NCBI GenBank assembly: GCA_018262135.1
Contig: JAGTSD010000419.1
Coordinates: 1-5,529, forward strand
Reading direction: 5' to 3'
Source: Pseudomonadota bacterium
GTDB lineage: Bacteria; Pseudomonadota; Gammaproteobacteria; Competibacterales; Competibacteraceae
Length of the DNA: 5,529 nucleotides
Made by a program: the position numbers and the translations under genes. The notes under the pieces were generated by a model. That model worked only from the letters and a program-made list of their open reading frames with translations. It was not told the DNA's origin and did not search any database. The stretch's first letter is position 1. Each line of letters opens with the position of its first letter. This document shows positions 1 through 5,529 of this stretch, one piece after another.

Positions 1-28
1 TATCGTCAGTCAGTTGAGGGGACGATCC

Positions 29-262
29 ATGGTTATTCATATCCAATACTTCGCCAGTCTGCGCGACCGGTTGGGCCGGGCCGAGGATCGGCTGGACGCG
101 GTCGGCGAACTCACCGTCGCTGACGTCTGGGCCGCGCTGTGGCCGGACACGCCATGGCCGCCAAACACGCTGACGGCGGTCAATATGGAATACGCCAGCC
201 CAGAGCAGATGGTGCGCGATGGCGACGAGGTGGCGTTCTTTCCACCGGTGACGGGAGGTTAG
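29..262 (+). CDS. moaD: MoaD, molybdopterin synthase small (sulfur carrier) subunit
   Basis: Small ubiquitin-like sulfur carrier of 77 residues, close to the roughly 80 usual for MoaD. In the family, the C-terminal glycine is adenylated by MoeB and thiocarboxylated. MoaD then donates sulfur to precursor Z (cPMP) within the cytoplasmic MoaD-MoaE complex to make molybdopterin. The sequence shows the family opening IQYFASLRDRLG (residues 5-16) and the diagnostic end FFPPVTGG, whose terminal Gly-Gly is the reactive tail. I chose ATG at 29 because GAGGGG at 16-21 is a good ribosome binding site 7 nt upstream; an in-frame TTG at 14 would overlap that site and add five non-conserved residues. moaE follows after 3 nt, so the two are co-transcribed. 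A TGA at 15-17 could end an upstream gene, but too little sequence is present to identify it. Confidence 0.93.
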   Translation: MVIHIQYFASLRDRLGRAEDRLDAVGELTVADVWAALWPDTPWPPNTLTAVNMEYASPEQMVRDGDEVAFFPPVTGG

Positions 263-265
263 GGC

Positions 266-704
266 GTGAAGATCGAATTGCGGGCAGCGCCCTTTGACCC
301 ACTGCTGGAACTCGGGTTTTATCAATCGGGCCTGGACGAACGCTTGCCGGGGCAGTACGGCGCGACGGCGATCTTCATCGGCACGATGCGCGACTCCAAC
401 CAAGGTGAAGCCGTGCGCGGGATGACGCTGGAGCATTATCCTGGCATGACCGAGCGGCATCTCCAGCGCATCGTCGAACATGCCGCGACCGAGTGGCCGT
501 TGCTGGACGCGCTGGTGCTACACCGGGTCGGTGCTTTGCGGCCCAACGATCCTATCGTGCTGGTGGCGGTCTGGTCGGCGCACCGGGCGGCGGCATTCGC
601 GGCCTGCCAGTTCATCATGGAGGAACTCAAGTCAAAAGCGCCGTTCTGGAAGCGCGGAAACCGCCGATGGACCACGCTGGGTGGAGCACAACACGCCGGG
701 TTGA
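266..704 (+). CDS. moaE: MoaE, molybdopterin synthase catalytic subunit (frameshifted near the 3' end)
   Basis: Large subunit of molybdopterin synthase, which with thiocarboxylated MoaD converts cPMP to molybdopterin. The start is GTG 266, with GGGAGG inside the end of moaD as ribosome binding site. Family features seen are GATAIFIGTMRD, LEHYPGM, the HR pair at residues 106-107, and the active-site lysines K122 and K129 in LKSKAPFWK. These correspond to R104, K119 and K126 of E. coli MoaE, with a constant offset of +3. After WKR (residues 128-130) the frame is lost. The family ending, ETADGPRWVEHNTPG then TGA 702-704, sits in the next frame from 657. One extra G around 654-657 explains this exactly: removing it gives APFWKRE and a 145-residue protein, against 150 in E. 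coli. As written, the frame stays open into rnt, giving a 375-codon chimera with about 33 meaningless linker residues. The break may be a sequencing error or a real mutation. Gene identity is certain; the state of its end is not. Confidence 0.9.
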
Positions 705-754
705 GCGTCCGCGGCGCGGGTGTGTTCCGGTGGGCTATCCGTTATGCTGCATCG

Positions 755-1393
755 ATGAACGAACCTGCCCCCAACCCTCTCATTGCCCGCCGCTTCCGGG
801 GTTTTCTGCCGGTCATCGTGGATGTCGAGACTGGCGGCATCAACGCCCAAACCGACGCCCTGCTGGAAATCGCCGCCGTGATCGTGCGCATGGATTGGCA
901 AGGCGATCTGCATCCCGCCGGCACGCTGGCCCATCACGTGCAACCTTTCCCTGGCGCGCGGCTGGACCCCGCTTCGATGGCGGTGAACCAAATCGATCCC
1001 GATCATCCGTTCCGCTTCGCCGTGCCGGAACGGGAAGCGTTGGAGGCCATTTTTCGGGAAGTGCGCCGGGAAATGCGGGAAACCGGCTGCACCCGCGCCA
1101 TCCTGGTCGGCCACAACTCCTTTTTCGATTTGGGGTTCCTGAACGCGGCGGCGGCCCGCGCCAAGGTCAAGCGCAATCCGTTTCACCCCTTCAGCAGCTT
1201 CGACACGGTGTCGCTGGCCGGGCTGGCCTACGGCCAGACCGTGCTGGCCCGGGCGCTCCAGGCGGCGGGCATTCCATGGAACGAGCGCGAAGCGCATTCG
1301 GCGATTTACGATGTCGAACGCACGGCGGAACTGTTCTGCCAGATTGTCAACCGCTGGAAGGACATGGGCGGTTGGGCGCCGGCGGACGATTAA
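755..1393 (+). CDS. rnt: RNase T, DEDDh 3'-5' exoribonuclease
   Basis: Cytoplasmic 3'-5' exonuclease of the DEDD family that, in enterics, trims tRNA CCA ends (end turnover), matures the 3' ends of 5S, 23S and small stable RNAs, and also acts on DNA ends. The protein has 212 residues (E. coli 215). Exo I is VIVDVETGG with D23 and E25. Exo II is VGHNSFFDLGF with D125. Exo III is AHSAIYDVERT with H181 and D186. All five catalytic residues carry the same numbers as in E. coli RNase T, which strongly supports ATG 755 as the start even though the frame is open upstream into moaE. RNPFHPF and the ending FCQIVNRWKDMGGW are also typical of the family. No clear Shine-Dalgarno sequence precedes the ATG. 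A TATGCT at 743-748 could be a -10 box for a leaderless transcript, but I see no matching -35. The stop codon overlaps that of the convergent ygfZ. Confidence 0.93.
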   Translation: MNEPAPNPLIARRFRGFLPVIVDVETGGINAQTDALLEIAAVIVRMDWQGDLHPAGTLAHHVQPFPGARLDPASMAVNQIDPDHPFRFAVPEREALEAIFREVRREMRETGCTRAILVGHNSFFDLGFLNAAAARAKVKRNPFHPFSSFDTVSLAGLAYGQTVLARALQAAGIPWNEREAHSAIYDVERTAELFCQIVNRWKDMGGWAPADD

Positions 1394-2451
1394 CTCGCCG
1401 TCTCGAACTCATACGGCAGCGGTTCCAGCCGGAGTTCTGGTCCATGGACATCCCCCAGTTGCAGTACGCCCTGTTCCGCGCACTCGATCAGCGCCACCGC
1501 CAGCACGGCATAGCCGCCGTCTGGGTGGCGGCAGGCGTCGGCCAGTTGGCCGGCGCTCTGGCTGGGGTCGGCCTGGGGCGAGAACAGGGGGTCGCCGGGC
1601 TGGGGTGGGGTCGGGCTATCCACGCGCGCCAAATACATTCGCCGCTTCAGCTTGCCCAGATAATGGGTGCGCGCCACGATCTCCTGCCCGGTGTAACAGC
1701 CCTTCTGGAAGCTGATCCCGTCCAGCAGTTGCAGGTTGAGCATTTGCGGCACGAACGCTTCCACGGTTGCGGGGTAGATGGTCGGCGTTCCCGTCAGGAT
1801 GTCCAGCAACCGCCACGGTTCGGCGCCGGTGAAGATGACGTCGGCATCGAGCGCGGTCCAGAGGGTTTGGAGTTCCCGCCGCGGGCCGTGCAACTCGAAA
1901 CGCGGCGTTGGCCCGGACAGACGGATTACGGTGATGGCCGGCGCATCAGCCGGCGCATGAAGGACCCCGTTCGCTGCTTCCGGCGCTGCGCCCAGGATTT
2001 TCGTTAGCAGGGCGGCGGCGTTCGGTCCGGCAACCCCGATCCGCACCAAACTGTCGCTGGCGTCCTCCAGCGTGGTTTTGGCCCGCAGTACGTATTTGCG
2101 CAGCCGGGTCAGCGTCGGTTCCACCAATTCTTGCAGTAATTCCAGATACGTAGCATCCCCGCGCCGGAACAGTCGCAAGCAGGCCAGCGCCCGGCCCTTG
2201 GGACTGCAATACGCGCCGATCAGACTGCGATCCGCCGTCACTTGCCGGACATCACAGGTTAACTGCCCTTGCAGAAACGGGTCGGTGTCGGGTCCTCGCG
2301 CGGCGATCAGGCCCCGGTCCGACAGATCGCTGCAAATAGTGCTCTGTAGCGCTGCCCACAATTCGAATTCCGGCCGACCAAAATGGATTGCCCGACCGCG
2401 CTCCAGACAGGCGCCGGATTGTTCGACAAAATCGTTCCACTCCGCGTTCAT
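1390..2451 (-). CDS. ygfZ: YgfZ, folate-binding Fe-S protein maintenance factor (GcvT-like)
   Basis: Relative of the aminomethyltransferase GcvT. In E. coli YgfZ binds tetrahydrofolate and is needed for full activity of certain Fe-S enzymes such as the tRNA-modifying MiaB; the mitochondrial relative is Iba57. The protein has 353 residues. Seen are the N-terminal folate-fold segment FLQGQLTCDV (residues 59-68), then YCSPKGR and LRLFRRGD, VPQMLNLQLLDGISF, and the signature KGCYTGQE at 250-257 with the conserved cysteine C252, followed by IVART. The C-terminal barrel ends LEPLPYEFE, much like E. coli LHIEPLPYSLEE. I prefer ATG 2451 because MNAEWNDFVEQSGA resembles the opening of longer gammaproteobacterial homologues. 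A GTG at 2493 would add 14 non-conserved residues but has a slightly better purine stretch upstream, so the start is not certain. The gene diverges from the sdh operon. Confidence 0.92.
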   Translation of the reverse strand: MNAEWNDFVEQSGACLERGRAIHFGRPEFELWAALQSTICSDLSDRGLIAARGPDTDPFLQGQLTCDVRQVTADRSLIGAYCSPKGRALACLRLFRRGDATYLELLQELVEPTLTRLRKYVLRAKTTLEDASDSLVRIGVAGPNAAALLTKILGAAPEAANGVLHAPADAPAITVIRLSGPTPRFELHGPRRELQTLWTALDADVIFTGAEPWRLLDILTGTPTIYPATVEAFVPQMLNLQLLDGISFQKGCYTGQEIVARTHYLGKLKRRMYLARVDSPTPPQPGDPLFSPQADPSQSAGQLADACRHPDGGYAVLAVALIECAEQGVLQLGDVHGPELRLEPLPYEFETAS

Positions 2452-2502
2452 GGTTCGATGCCCGATGGTGGTTTGGGTCCGGTTGTGATCCACCGTCTTT
2501 CA

Positions 2503-2531
2503 TTGCGTTCACAGGCGGTGATCGGCATAAT
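2503..2531 (+). promoter_or_regulatory. Candidate sigma70-type promoter for the sdh operon
   Basis: TTGCGT at 2503-2508 (three of six matches to the -35 consensus) and CATAAT at 2526-2531 (five of six to the -10 consensus) are separated by exactly 17 nt, facing the SDHAF4-like gene and sdhC. Transcription would begin near 2538 and give a leader of about 135 nt. On the other strand the same AT-rich core reads TATTAT (2532-2527), a possible -10 box for ygfZ, so the two directions may compete. The call comes from eye matching only and the -35 box is weak. Confidence 0.35.
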
Positions 2532-2600
2532 AAACCCTGAAAAATATAAACCGGAATGCTCCTGTTGTGCCACAAAGGCATGACGCTTGGAGTGGCCGGT

Positions 2601-2622
2601 GGTCCCGTCGGCGGATGGGACC
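2601..2622 (+). other. Hairpin in the putative sdh leader
   Basis: GGTCCCGTC (2601-2609) pairs with GATGGGACC (2614-2622) around the tetraloop GGCG, giving nine pairs of which one is G-U. It lies 50 nt upstream of the SDHAF4-like start, inside the transcript predicted from the promoter at 2503-2531. No U-run follows, so it does not look like an intrinsic terminator. A role in mRNA stability or as a regulatory site is possible, but nothing in the sequence shows it. Confidence 0.35.
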
Positions 2623-2672
2623 GGGATGGTCCACCACCGCCATCCATGAATCTCAAATAAAAAGTGAGCGGC

Positions 2673-2843
2673 ATGAGCGAGAATCATCAGCAGACGACGC
2701 TGCCCGAGCAGCCCGTCGCCACCCCCGACCCCCCCCAAGACGTTAAACCGCCCGAACGCCCCAAGGAGTATGGCGGCCCCAAAGGCCCGGAGCCGACCCG
2801 CTATGGCGACTGGGAAAAGGCGGGGCGTTGCATCGACTTCTAG
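2673..2843 (+). CDS. SDHAF4-like (DUF1674) succinate dehydrogenase assembly factor
   Basis: Small protein of 56 residues. The N-terminal half (residues 1-30) is proline-rich and probably disordered. The C-terminal half carries the DUF1674 signature GGPKGPEPTRYGDWE (residues 34-48), then KAGRCIDF and the stop, matching the conserved end of mitochondrial SDHAF4/Sdh8 and its bacterial relatives. In eukaryotes SDHAF4 binds FAD-loaded SdhA, limits stray oxidant production and promotes SdhA-SdhB pairing; the bacterial role is inferred from that. The position just ahead of sdhC, D and A on the same strand supports the link strongly. The start ATG 2673 follows a modest AAGTGAG at 2662-2668. A run of eight C at 2729-2736 lies within the gene and is prone to slippage or miscall, but the conserved domain downstream is in frame with this ATG. 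It is short enough for automated gene callers to miss. Confidence 0.88.
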   Translation: MSENHQQTTLPEQPVATPDPPQDVKPPERPKEYGGPKGPEPTRYGDWEKAGRCIDF

Positions 2844-2963
2844 CCGGACGGTTCCTTCCACCGGGCAGTATTGCCGATGGGCGCGAAGTACGACTTCCAG
2901 CCGCCATTCCCCGCCATTTCTCCGGAAATCCCGCCGGCGTTCGGTTATTATTGCGTCGCACAA

Positions 2964-2979
2964 ATTTAAAGATTTAAAG
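2964..2979 (+). repeat. Tandem 8-bp repeat ATTTAAAG x2 upstream of sdhC
   Basis: Two exact adjacent copies, 2964-2971 and 2972-2979, lie in the only strongly AT-rich stretch of the 175-nt gap between the SDHAF4-like gene and sdhC. The rest of that gap (2844-3018) holds no gene I can support. A TTGCGT at 2951-2956 lies 17 nt before TTAAAG (2974-2979), so a second, weak sdhC promoter is possible. The repeat could also be a binding site or simply AT-rich leader. Confidence 0.45.
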
Positions 2980-3018
2980 ACGACCCTTCTTTTGCCACTG
3001 TGTAACGAGGAGAAACGT

Positions 3019-3341
3019 ATGTCAGCAGCCAATAAACGGCCCTTATCGCCGTTCATGATCGGCCCCTACTACAAACCCCAAATGTGTACTGGCTGGCGGC
3101 CGCCGCGATTGGTCCCAAAGCCTACGAGCACGCCCAGGCGGTGCTGGGATCCATGCTGGGACAACTCCTGCTGTTCCTGTGGACCTGGGCGCTGTTCTAT
3201 CACCTGGCCAACGGTATCCGCCACCTGTTCTGGGATGCCGGCTACGGCTTCGAGTTGCCAGACGCCACCAAATCCGGCTGGGCCGTGGTGTGGTCCTCCA
3301 TCATCCTGACCTTTCTGTGCTGGCTGATCGCCGCGCCCTGA
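3019..3341 (+). pseudogene. sdhC: SdhC, succinate dehydrogenase cytochrome b556 subunit (internal deletion and frameshift)
   Basis: Membrane anchor of complex II; with SdhD it binds heme b and forms the ubiquinone site. ATG 3019 has a strong ribosome binding site, GAGGAG, at 3007-3012. The first 22 codons read MSAANKRPLSPF then MIGPYYKPQM, the usual SdhC opening. The rest is in another frame from about 3084: VYWLAAAAIGPKAY, then helix 2 with the heme-ligand histidine (codon 3201-3203) in FYHLANGIRHLFWD, then helix 3, ending TGA 3339-3341. Between the two blocks the family has about 22-25 more residues, covering most of helix 1 and the SxxHR motif (S27, R31 of E. coli, quinone site). These are absent in every frame here. 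A deletion of roughly 70 nt with length one more than a multiple of three fits. As written, no functional SdhC can be made. Because sdhD and sdhA are intact, an assembly error is a serious alternative. An internal GTG at 3084 would yield only 85 residues. Confidence 0.85.
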
Positions 3342-3354
3342 GGAGAGACATCCC

Positions 3355-3732
3355 ATGAGCATTCGCACCCCGCTCGCCCACGTTCGCGGTCTGGGCACCG
3401 CCAAAGACGGCACTCACCACTGGTGGGTGCAGCGCGTCACCTCCGTCGCCCTCGTGCCGCTGGTGCTGTGGTTTGTGATTTCACTGCTGGGGGTTTCCCA
3501 CGCCGATTACGAGACGTTCCAGCACTGGCTGGGCAATCCGTATCGAGCCGGCCTGATGGTGGCCCTGCTCGTCGCGGTGTTCTATCACGCCAGTCTGGGC
3601 ATGCAGGTCATTTACGAGGACTACGTCCGGCCGGAAGGCGCCAAGGTCGTCGCGGTGCTCATCACGCAGTTCGTTTTATTCCTGCTGGGCGCCATTTCCA
3701 TCGTCGCCGTGCTCAAGGTCGCACTGGCCTGA
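3355..3732 (+). CDS. sdhD: SdhD, succinate dehydrogenase membrane anchor subunit
   Basis: Second membrane anchor of complex II, 125 residues, with three predicted inner-membrane helices at about 29-47, 64-86 and 97-121. The heme-side motif FYHASLGMQVIYEDYV contains H78, matching the heme ligand H71 of E. coli SdhD, and D89-Y90, matching D82-Y83 near the quinone; the spacing of 11 is identical. The N-terminal part has the family pattern LAHVRGLGTAKDGTHHWW followed by QRVTS. The start ATG 3355 has AGGAGAG at 3341-3347, which overlaps the sdhC stop, so translation of the two is probably linked. The intact frame shows that whatever broke sdhC did not extend here. Confidence 0.94.
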   Translation: MSIRTPLAHVRGLGTAKDGTHHWWVQRVTSVALVPLVLWFVISLLGVSHADYETFQHWLGNPYRAGLMVALLVAVFYHASLGMQVIYEDYVRPEGAKVVAVLITQFVLFLLGAISIVAVLKVALA

Positions 3733-3758
3733 CGCCCACCACCGGAGGCTGAGGTTTC

Positions 3759-5529
3759 ATGTCCAACGCATACAAACTTGTTCATCATAATTACGATGTG
3801 GTCGTGGTCGGCGCTGGCGGCGCGGGCCTGCGCGCCACTTTCGGCATGGCCCAGAAGGGGCTGAAAACGGCTTGCCTGACCAAGGTGTTCCCCACCCGCA
3901 GCCATACCGTGGCGGCCCAGGGCGGCATGTCGGCGGCGCTCGGCAACATGGGGCAAGATCTGTGGCAGTGGCATATGTATGACACCGTCAAGGGCTCCGA
4001 CTGGCTCGGCGACCAGGACGCCATCGAATACATGTGCCGCGAGGCGGTCCCAGCGGTGATCGAACTGGAGCACTATGGCGTCCCGTTCTCCCGCACCGAG
4101 GAAGGCAAGATTTACCAGCGGCCGTTCGGCGGCATGACCACCAATTACGGTGAAGGCACTGCGCAGCGCACCTGCGCCGCCGCCGACCGCACCGGCCACG
4201 CCATTCTGCACACCCTGTACCAGCAGGCGCTCAAGCACAACGCCGAATTCTTCATCGAGTACTTCGCGCTGGATCTGATCCTGGACGACGCCGGCGTCTG
4301 CCGGGGCGTGGTGGCCTGGGATCTGGCCGACGGCACGCTGCATGTGTTCAATGCCCATCAGACCGTGCTGGCCACCGGCGGCTACGGTCGCGCCTATTTC
4401 TCCGCGACCTCCGCCCACACCTGCACCGGCGACGGCAACGGCATGGTGCTGCGCGCTGGCCTGCCCTTGCAGGACATGGAATTCACCCAGTTTCATCCCA
4501 CCGGCATCTACGGCTCCGGCTGTCTGATGACCGAAGGCTGTCGCGGCGAAGGCGGCTACCTGACCAATTCTAATGGCGAGCGCTTCATGGAGCGCTACGC
4601 GCCGAACGCTAAGGATCTGGCGTCCCGCGACGTGGTCAGCCGCTCCATGACGATTGAAATCCGCGAAGGGCGCGGCGTCGGCGAGCACAAGGATCATATC
4701 TACCTGCATCTCGAACACCTCGGCCCCGAAGTCATCAACGAGCGGCTGCCGGGCATCGCCGAGACCGCCCGCATCTTCGCCGGCGTGGACGTGACCAAGG
4801 AACCCGCGCCGGTGCTGCCGACCGTGCATTACAACATGGGCGGCATCCCGACCAACTATCACGGCGAAGTCGTCATCCTCAAGGATGGCAACCCCGATAC
4901 CGTGATCCCCGGCCTGATGGCCATCGGCGAGGCGGCCTGCGTGTCGGTGCATGGCGCCAACCGTCTGGGCTCCAACTCGCTGCTCGACATCGTGGTGTTT
5001 GGCCGCGCCGCCGCCATCCGTTGCGCCGAGCTGGTCCAGCCCAACAGTCCGCACGGCGCGGCGCCGCAAGCGGCGATGGACCAGATCGTCGCCCGTTTCG
5101 ACGGGCTGCGTCACGCCAAGGGCGAGAACCCGACCGCCAGTTTGCGGATGCGGATGCAGCGCACCATGCAGAATCACGCGGCGGTGTTCCGTACTGGCGA
5201 GACCATGGCCGAGGGCATCAAGCTGTTGGAAGAAGTCCACGACGGCTTCGAGCACATCGGCGTCAGCGACCGGGGCCTGGTCTGGAATTCCGATCTGGTC
5301 GAGACGCTGGAACTGGACAACCTGCTGGGTTGCGCGATGGTGTCCATCAAGTCGGCGATCAACCGGCCCGAAAGCCGTGGCGCGCACGCCCGCGAGGACT
5401 ATCCGGATCGCGACGACGAGAACTGGATGAAGCACACCCTGGCGTGGCTGGGTCCCAAGGGCGAGGTCACCATCGATTATCGTCCGGTTCACACCTACAC
5501 CTTGACCAACGAGGTGGAATACATTCCGC
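3759..5529 (+). CDS. sdhA: SdhA, succinate dehydrogenase flavoprotein subunit (3' end cut by the window)
   Basis: Catalytic flavoprotein of complex II; it oxidises succinate to fumarate on the cytoplasmic face and passes electrons to SdhB. The window holds 590 codons without a stop and ends at NEVEYIP; the family normally stops within about ten residues of this point. Seen are the FAD dinucleotide fold [10 protein letters not shown] (G18-G23), H49 in [10 protein letters not shown] as the covalent FAD site (E. coli H45), H246 in FHPTGIYG, R290 in SRDVV as the proton-delivery arginine (E. coli R286), H357 in HYNMGG, and R402 in [10 protein letters not shown]. The C-terminal domain has [18 protein letters not shown]. 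The start ATG 3759 follows GGAGG at 3744-3748 and GAGG at 3751-3754, 26 nt after sdhD. The SDHAF4-like product is the expected assembly partner, and sdhB should follow beyond the edge. Confidence 0.96.
   Translation, partial: MSNAYKLVHHNYDVVVVGAGGAGLRATFGMAQKGLKTACLTKVFPTRSHTVAAQGGMSAALGNMGQDLWQWHMYDTVKGSDWLGDQDAIEYMCREAVPAVIELEHYGVPFSRTEEGKIYQRPFGGMTTNYGEGTAQRTCAAADRTGHAILHTLYQQALKHNAEFFIEYFALDLILDDAGVCRGVVAWDLADGTLHVFNAHQTVLATGGYGRAYFSATSAHTCTGDGNGMVLRAGLPLQDMEFTQFHPTGIYGSGCLMTEGCRGEGGYLTNSNGERFMERYAPNAKDLASRDVVSRSMTIEIREGRGVGEHKDHIYLHLEHLGPEVINERLPGIAETARIFAGVDVTKEPAPVLPTVHYNMGGIPTNYHGEVVILKDGNPDTVIPGLMAIGEAACVSVHGANRLGSNSLLDIVVFGRAAAIRCAELVQPNSPHGAAPQAAMDQIVARFDGLRHAKGENPTASLRMRMQRTMQNHAAVFRTGETMAEGIKLLEEVHDGFEHIGVSDRGLVWNSDLVETLELDNLLGCAMVSIKSAINRPESRGAHAREDYPDRDDENWMKHTLAWLGPKGEVTIDYRPVHTYTLTNEVEYIP

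Noticed and set aside
632..1297. A 221-residue - strand frame opposite rnt
   Set aside because: It is fully antisense to RNase T, which has complete catalytic motifs; no family resemblance is visible.
266..1393. A genuine two-domain MoaE-RNase T protein
   Set aside because: The normal MoaE C-terminus is intact in the adjacent frame, the linker is featureless, and RNase T has its own correctly placed start. A one-base error explains all of it.
493..2007. A 504-residue open frame on the + strand across moaE, rnt and ygfZ
   Set aside because: It crosses three identified genes in a wrong frame and reads as R/G-rich low-complexity protein typical of GC-rich shadow frames.
2601..2622. Intrinsic terminator between ygfZ and sdh
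   Set aside because: No T-run follows the stem on either strand, and both flanking genes point away from it, so no transcript needs to end there.
2877..2969. A 30-codon frame starting at ATG 2877 between the SDHAF4-like gene and sdhC
   Set aside because: No Shine-Dalgarno sequence, no recognised motif, and a length expected by chance at this GC content.
2448..3056. A 202-residue - strand frame across the intergenic region and the SDHAF4-like gene
   Set aside because: It overlaps the conserved DUF1674 gene in antisense and the ygfZ start, has no recognisable motif, and lacks a good ribosome binding site.
3084..3341. sdhC starting at GTG 3084 as a natural 85-residue protein
   Set aside because: The well-conserved SdhC N-terminus with a strong ribosome binding site at 3007-3012 lies just upstream in another frame, and no ribosome binding site precedes 3084.
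3621..5492. A 623-residue open frame on the - strand opposite sdhA and sdhD
   Set aside because: It mirrors strongly biased codons of sdhA on the other strand. The translation is rich in H, G, V and A with no recognisable domain, whereas the + strand encodes SdhA with every active-site residue.

Overview
The window is GC-rich, densely coded bacterial DNA. Everything fits a gammaproteobacterium: RNase T is largely confined to that class, and the YgfZ and SdhCDA proteins have the usual proteobacterial features. I cannot name the genus. The window is chromosomal housekeeping DNA with no sign of mobile elements, phage, CRISPR, tRNA or rRNA.

Layout. (1) Positions 29-704, + strand: moaD and moaE, the two subunits of molybdopterin synthase, 3 nt apart. 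moaE carries a one-base frameshift near its 3' end. As a result its frame runs on into the next gene and imitates a MoaE-RNase T fusion of 375 codons. (2) Positions 755-1393, + strand: rnt (RNase T), with all five catalytic residues at the same numbers as in E. coli. (3) Positions 1390-2451, - strand: ygfZ, a folate-binding protein of iron-sulfur enzyme maintenance. Its stop codon overlaps that of rnt inside one TTAA. (4) Positions 2452-2672: a 221-nt divergent intergenic region with a candidate promoter and a hairpin. (5) Positions 2673 to the end, + strand: a succinate dehydrogenase (complex II) operon. It starts with a 56-codon DUF1674/SDHAF4-type assembly factor that is easily missed, followed by sdhC, sdhD and sdhA. 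The window edge cuts sdhA a few codons before its expected end; sdhB would be expected next.

How the genes fit together. SdhC and SdhD form the membrane anchor that holds heme b and the quinone site. SdhA is the flavoprotein that oxidises succinate, and the SDHAF4-like protein is expected to chaperone flavinylated SdhA toward SdhB. YgfZ, transcribed away from this operon, supports Fe-S enzymes, so one intergenic region serves two respiratory-enzyme maturation functions. MoaD and MoaE make molybdopterin and are a separate unit.

Main oddities. The moaE frameshift and an internal, frame-breaking deletion in sdhC (about 70 nt, removing the first membrane helix) lie within 2.5 kb of each other in otherwise well-conserved genes. 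That points to either draft-sequence errors or real decay. I found no convincing previously undescribed system; the most useful under-annotated element is the small SDHAF4-like gene.
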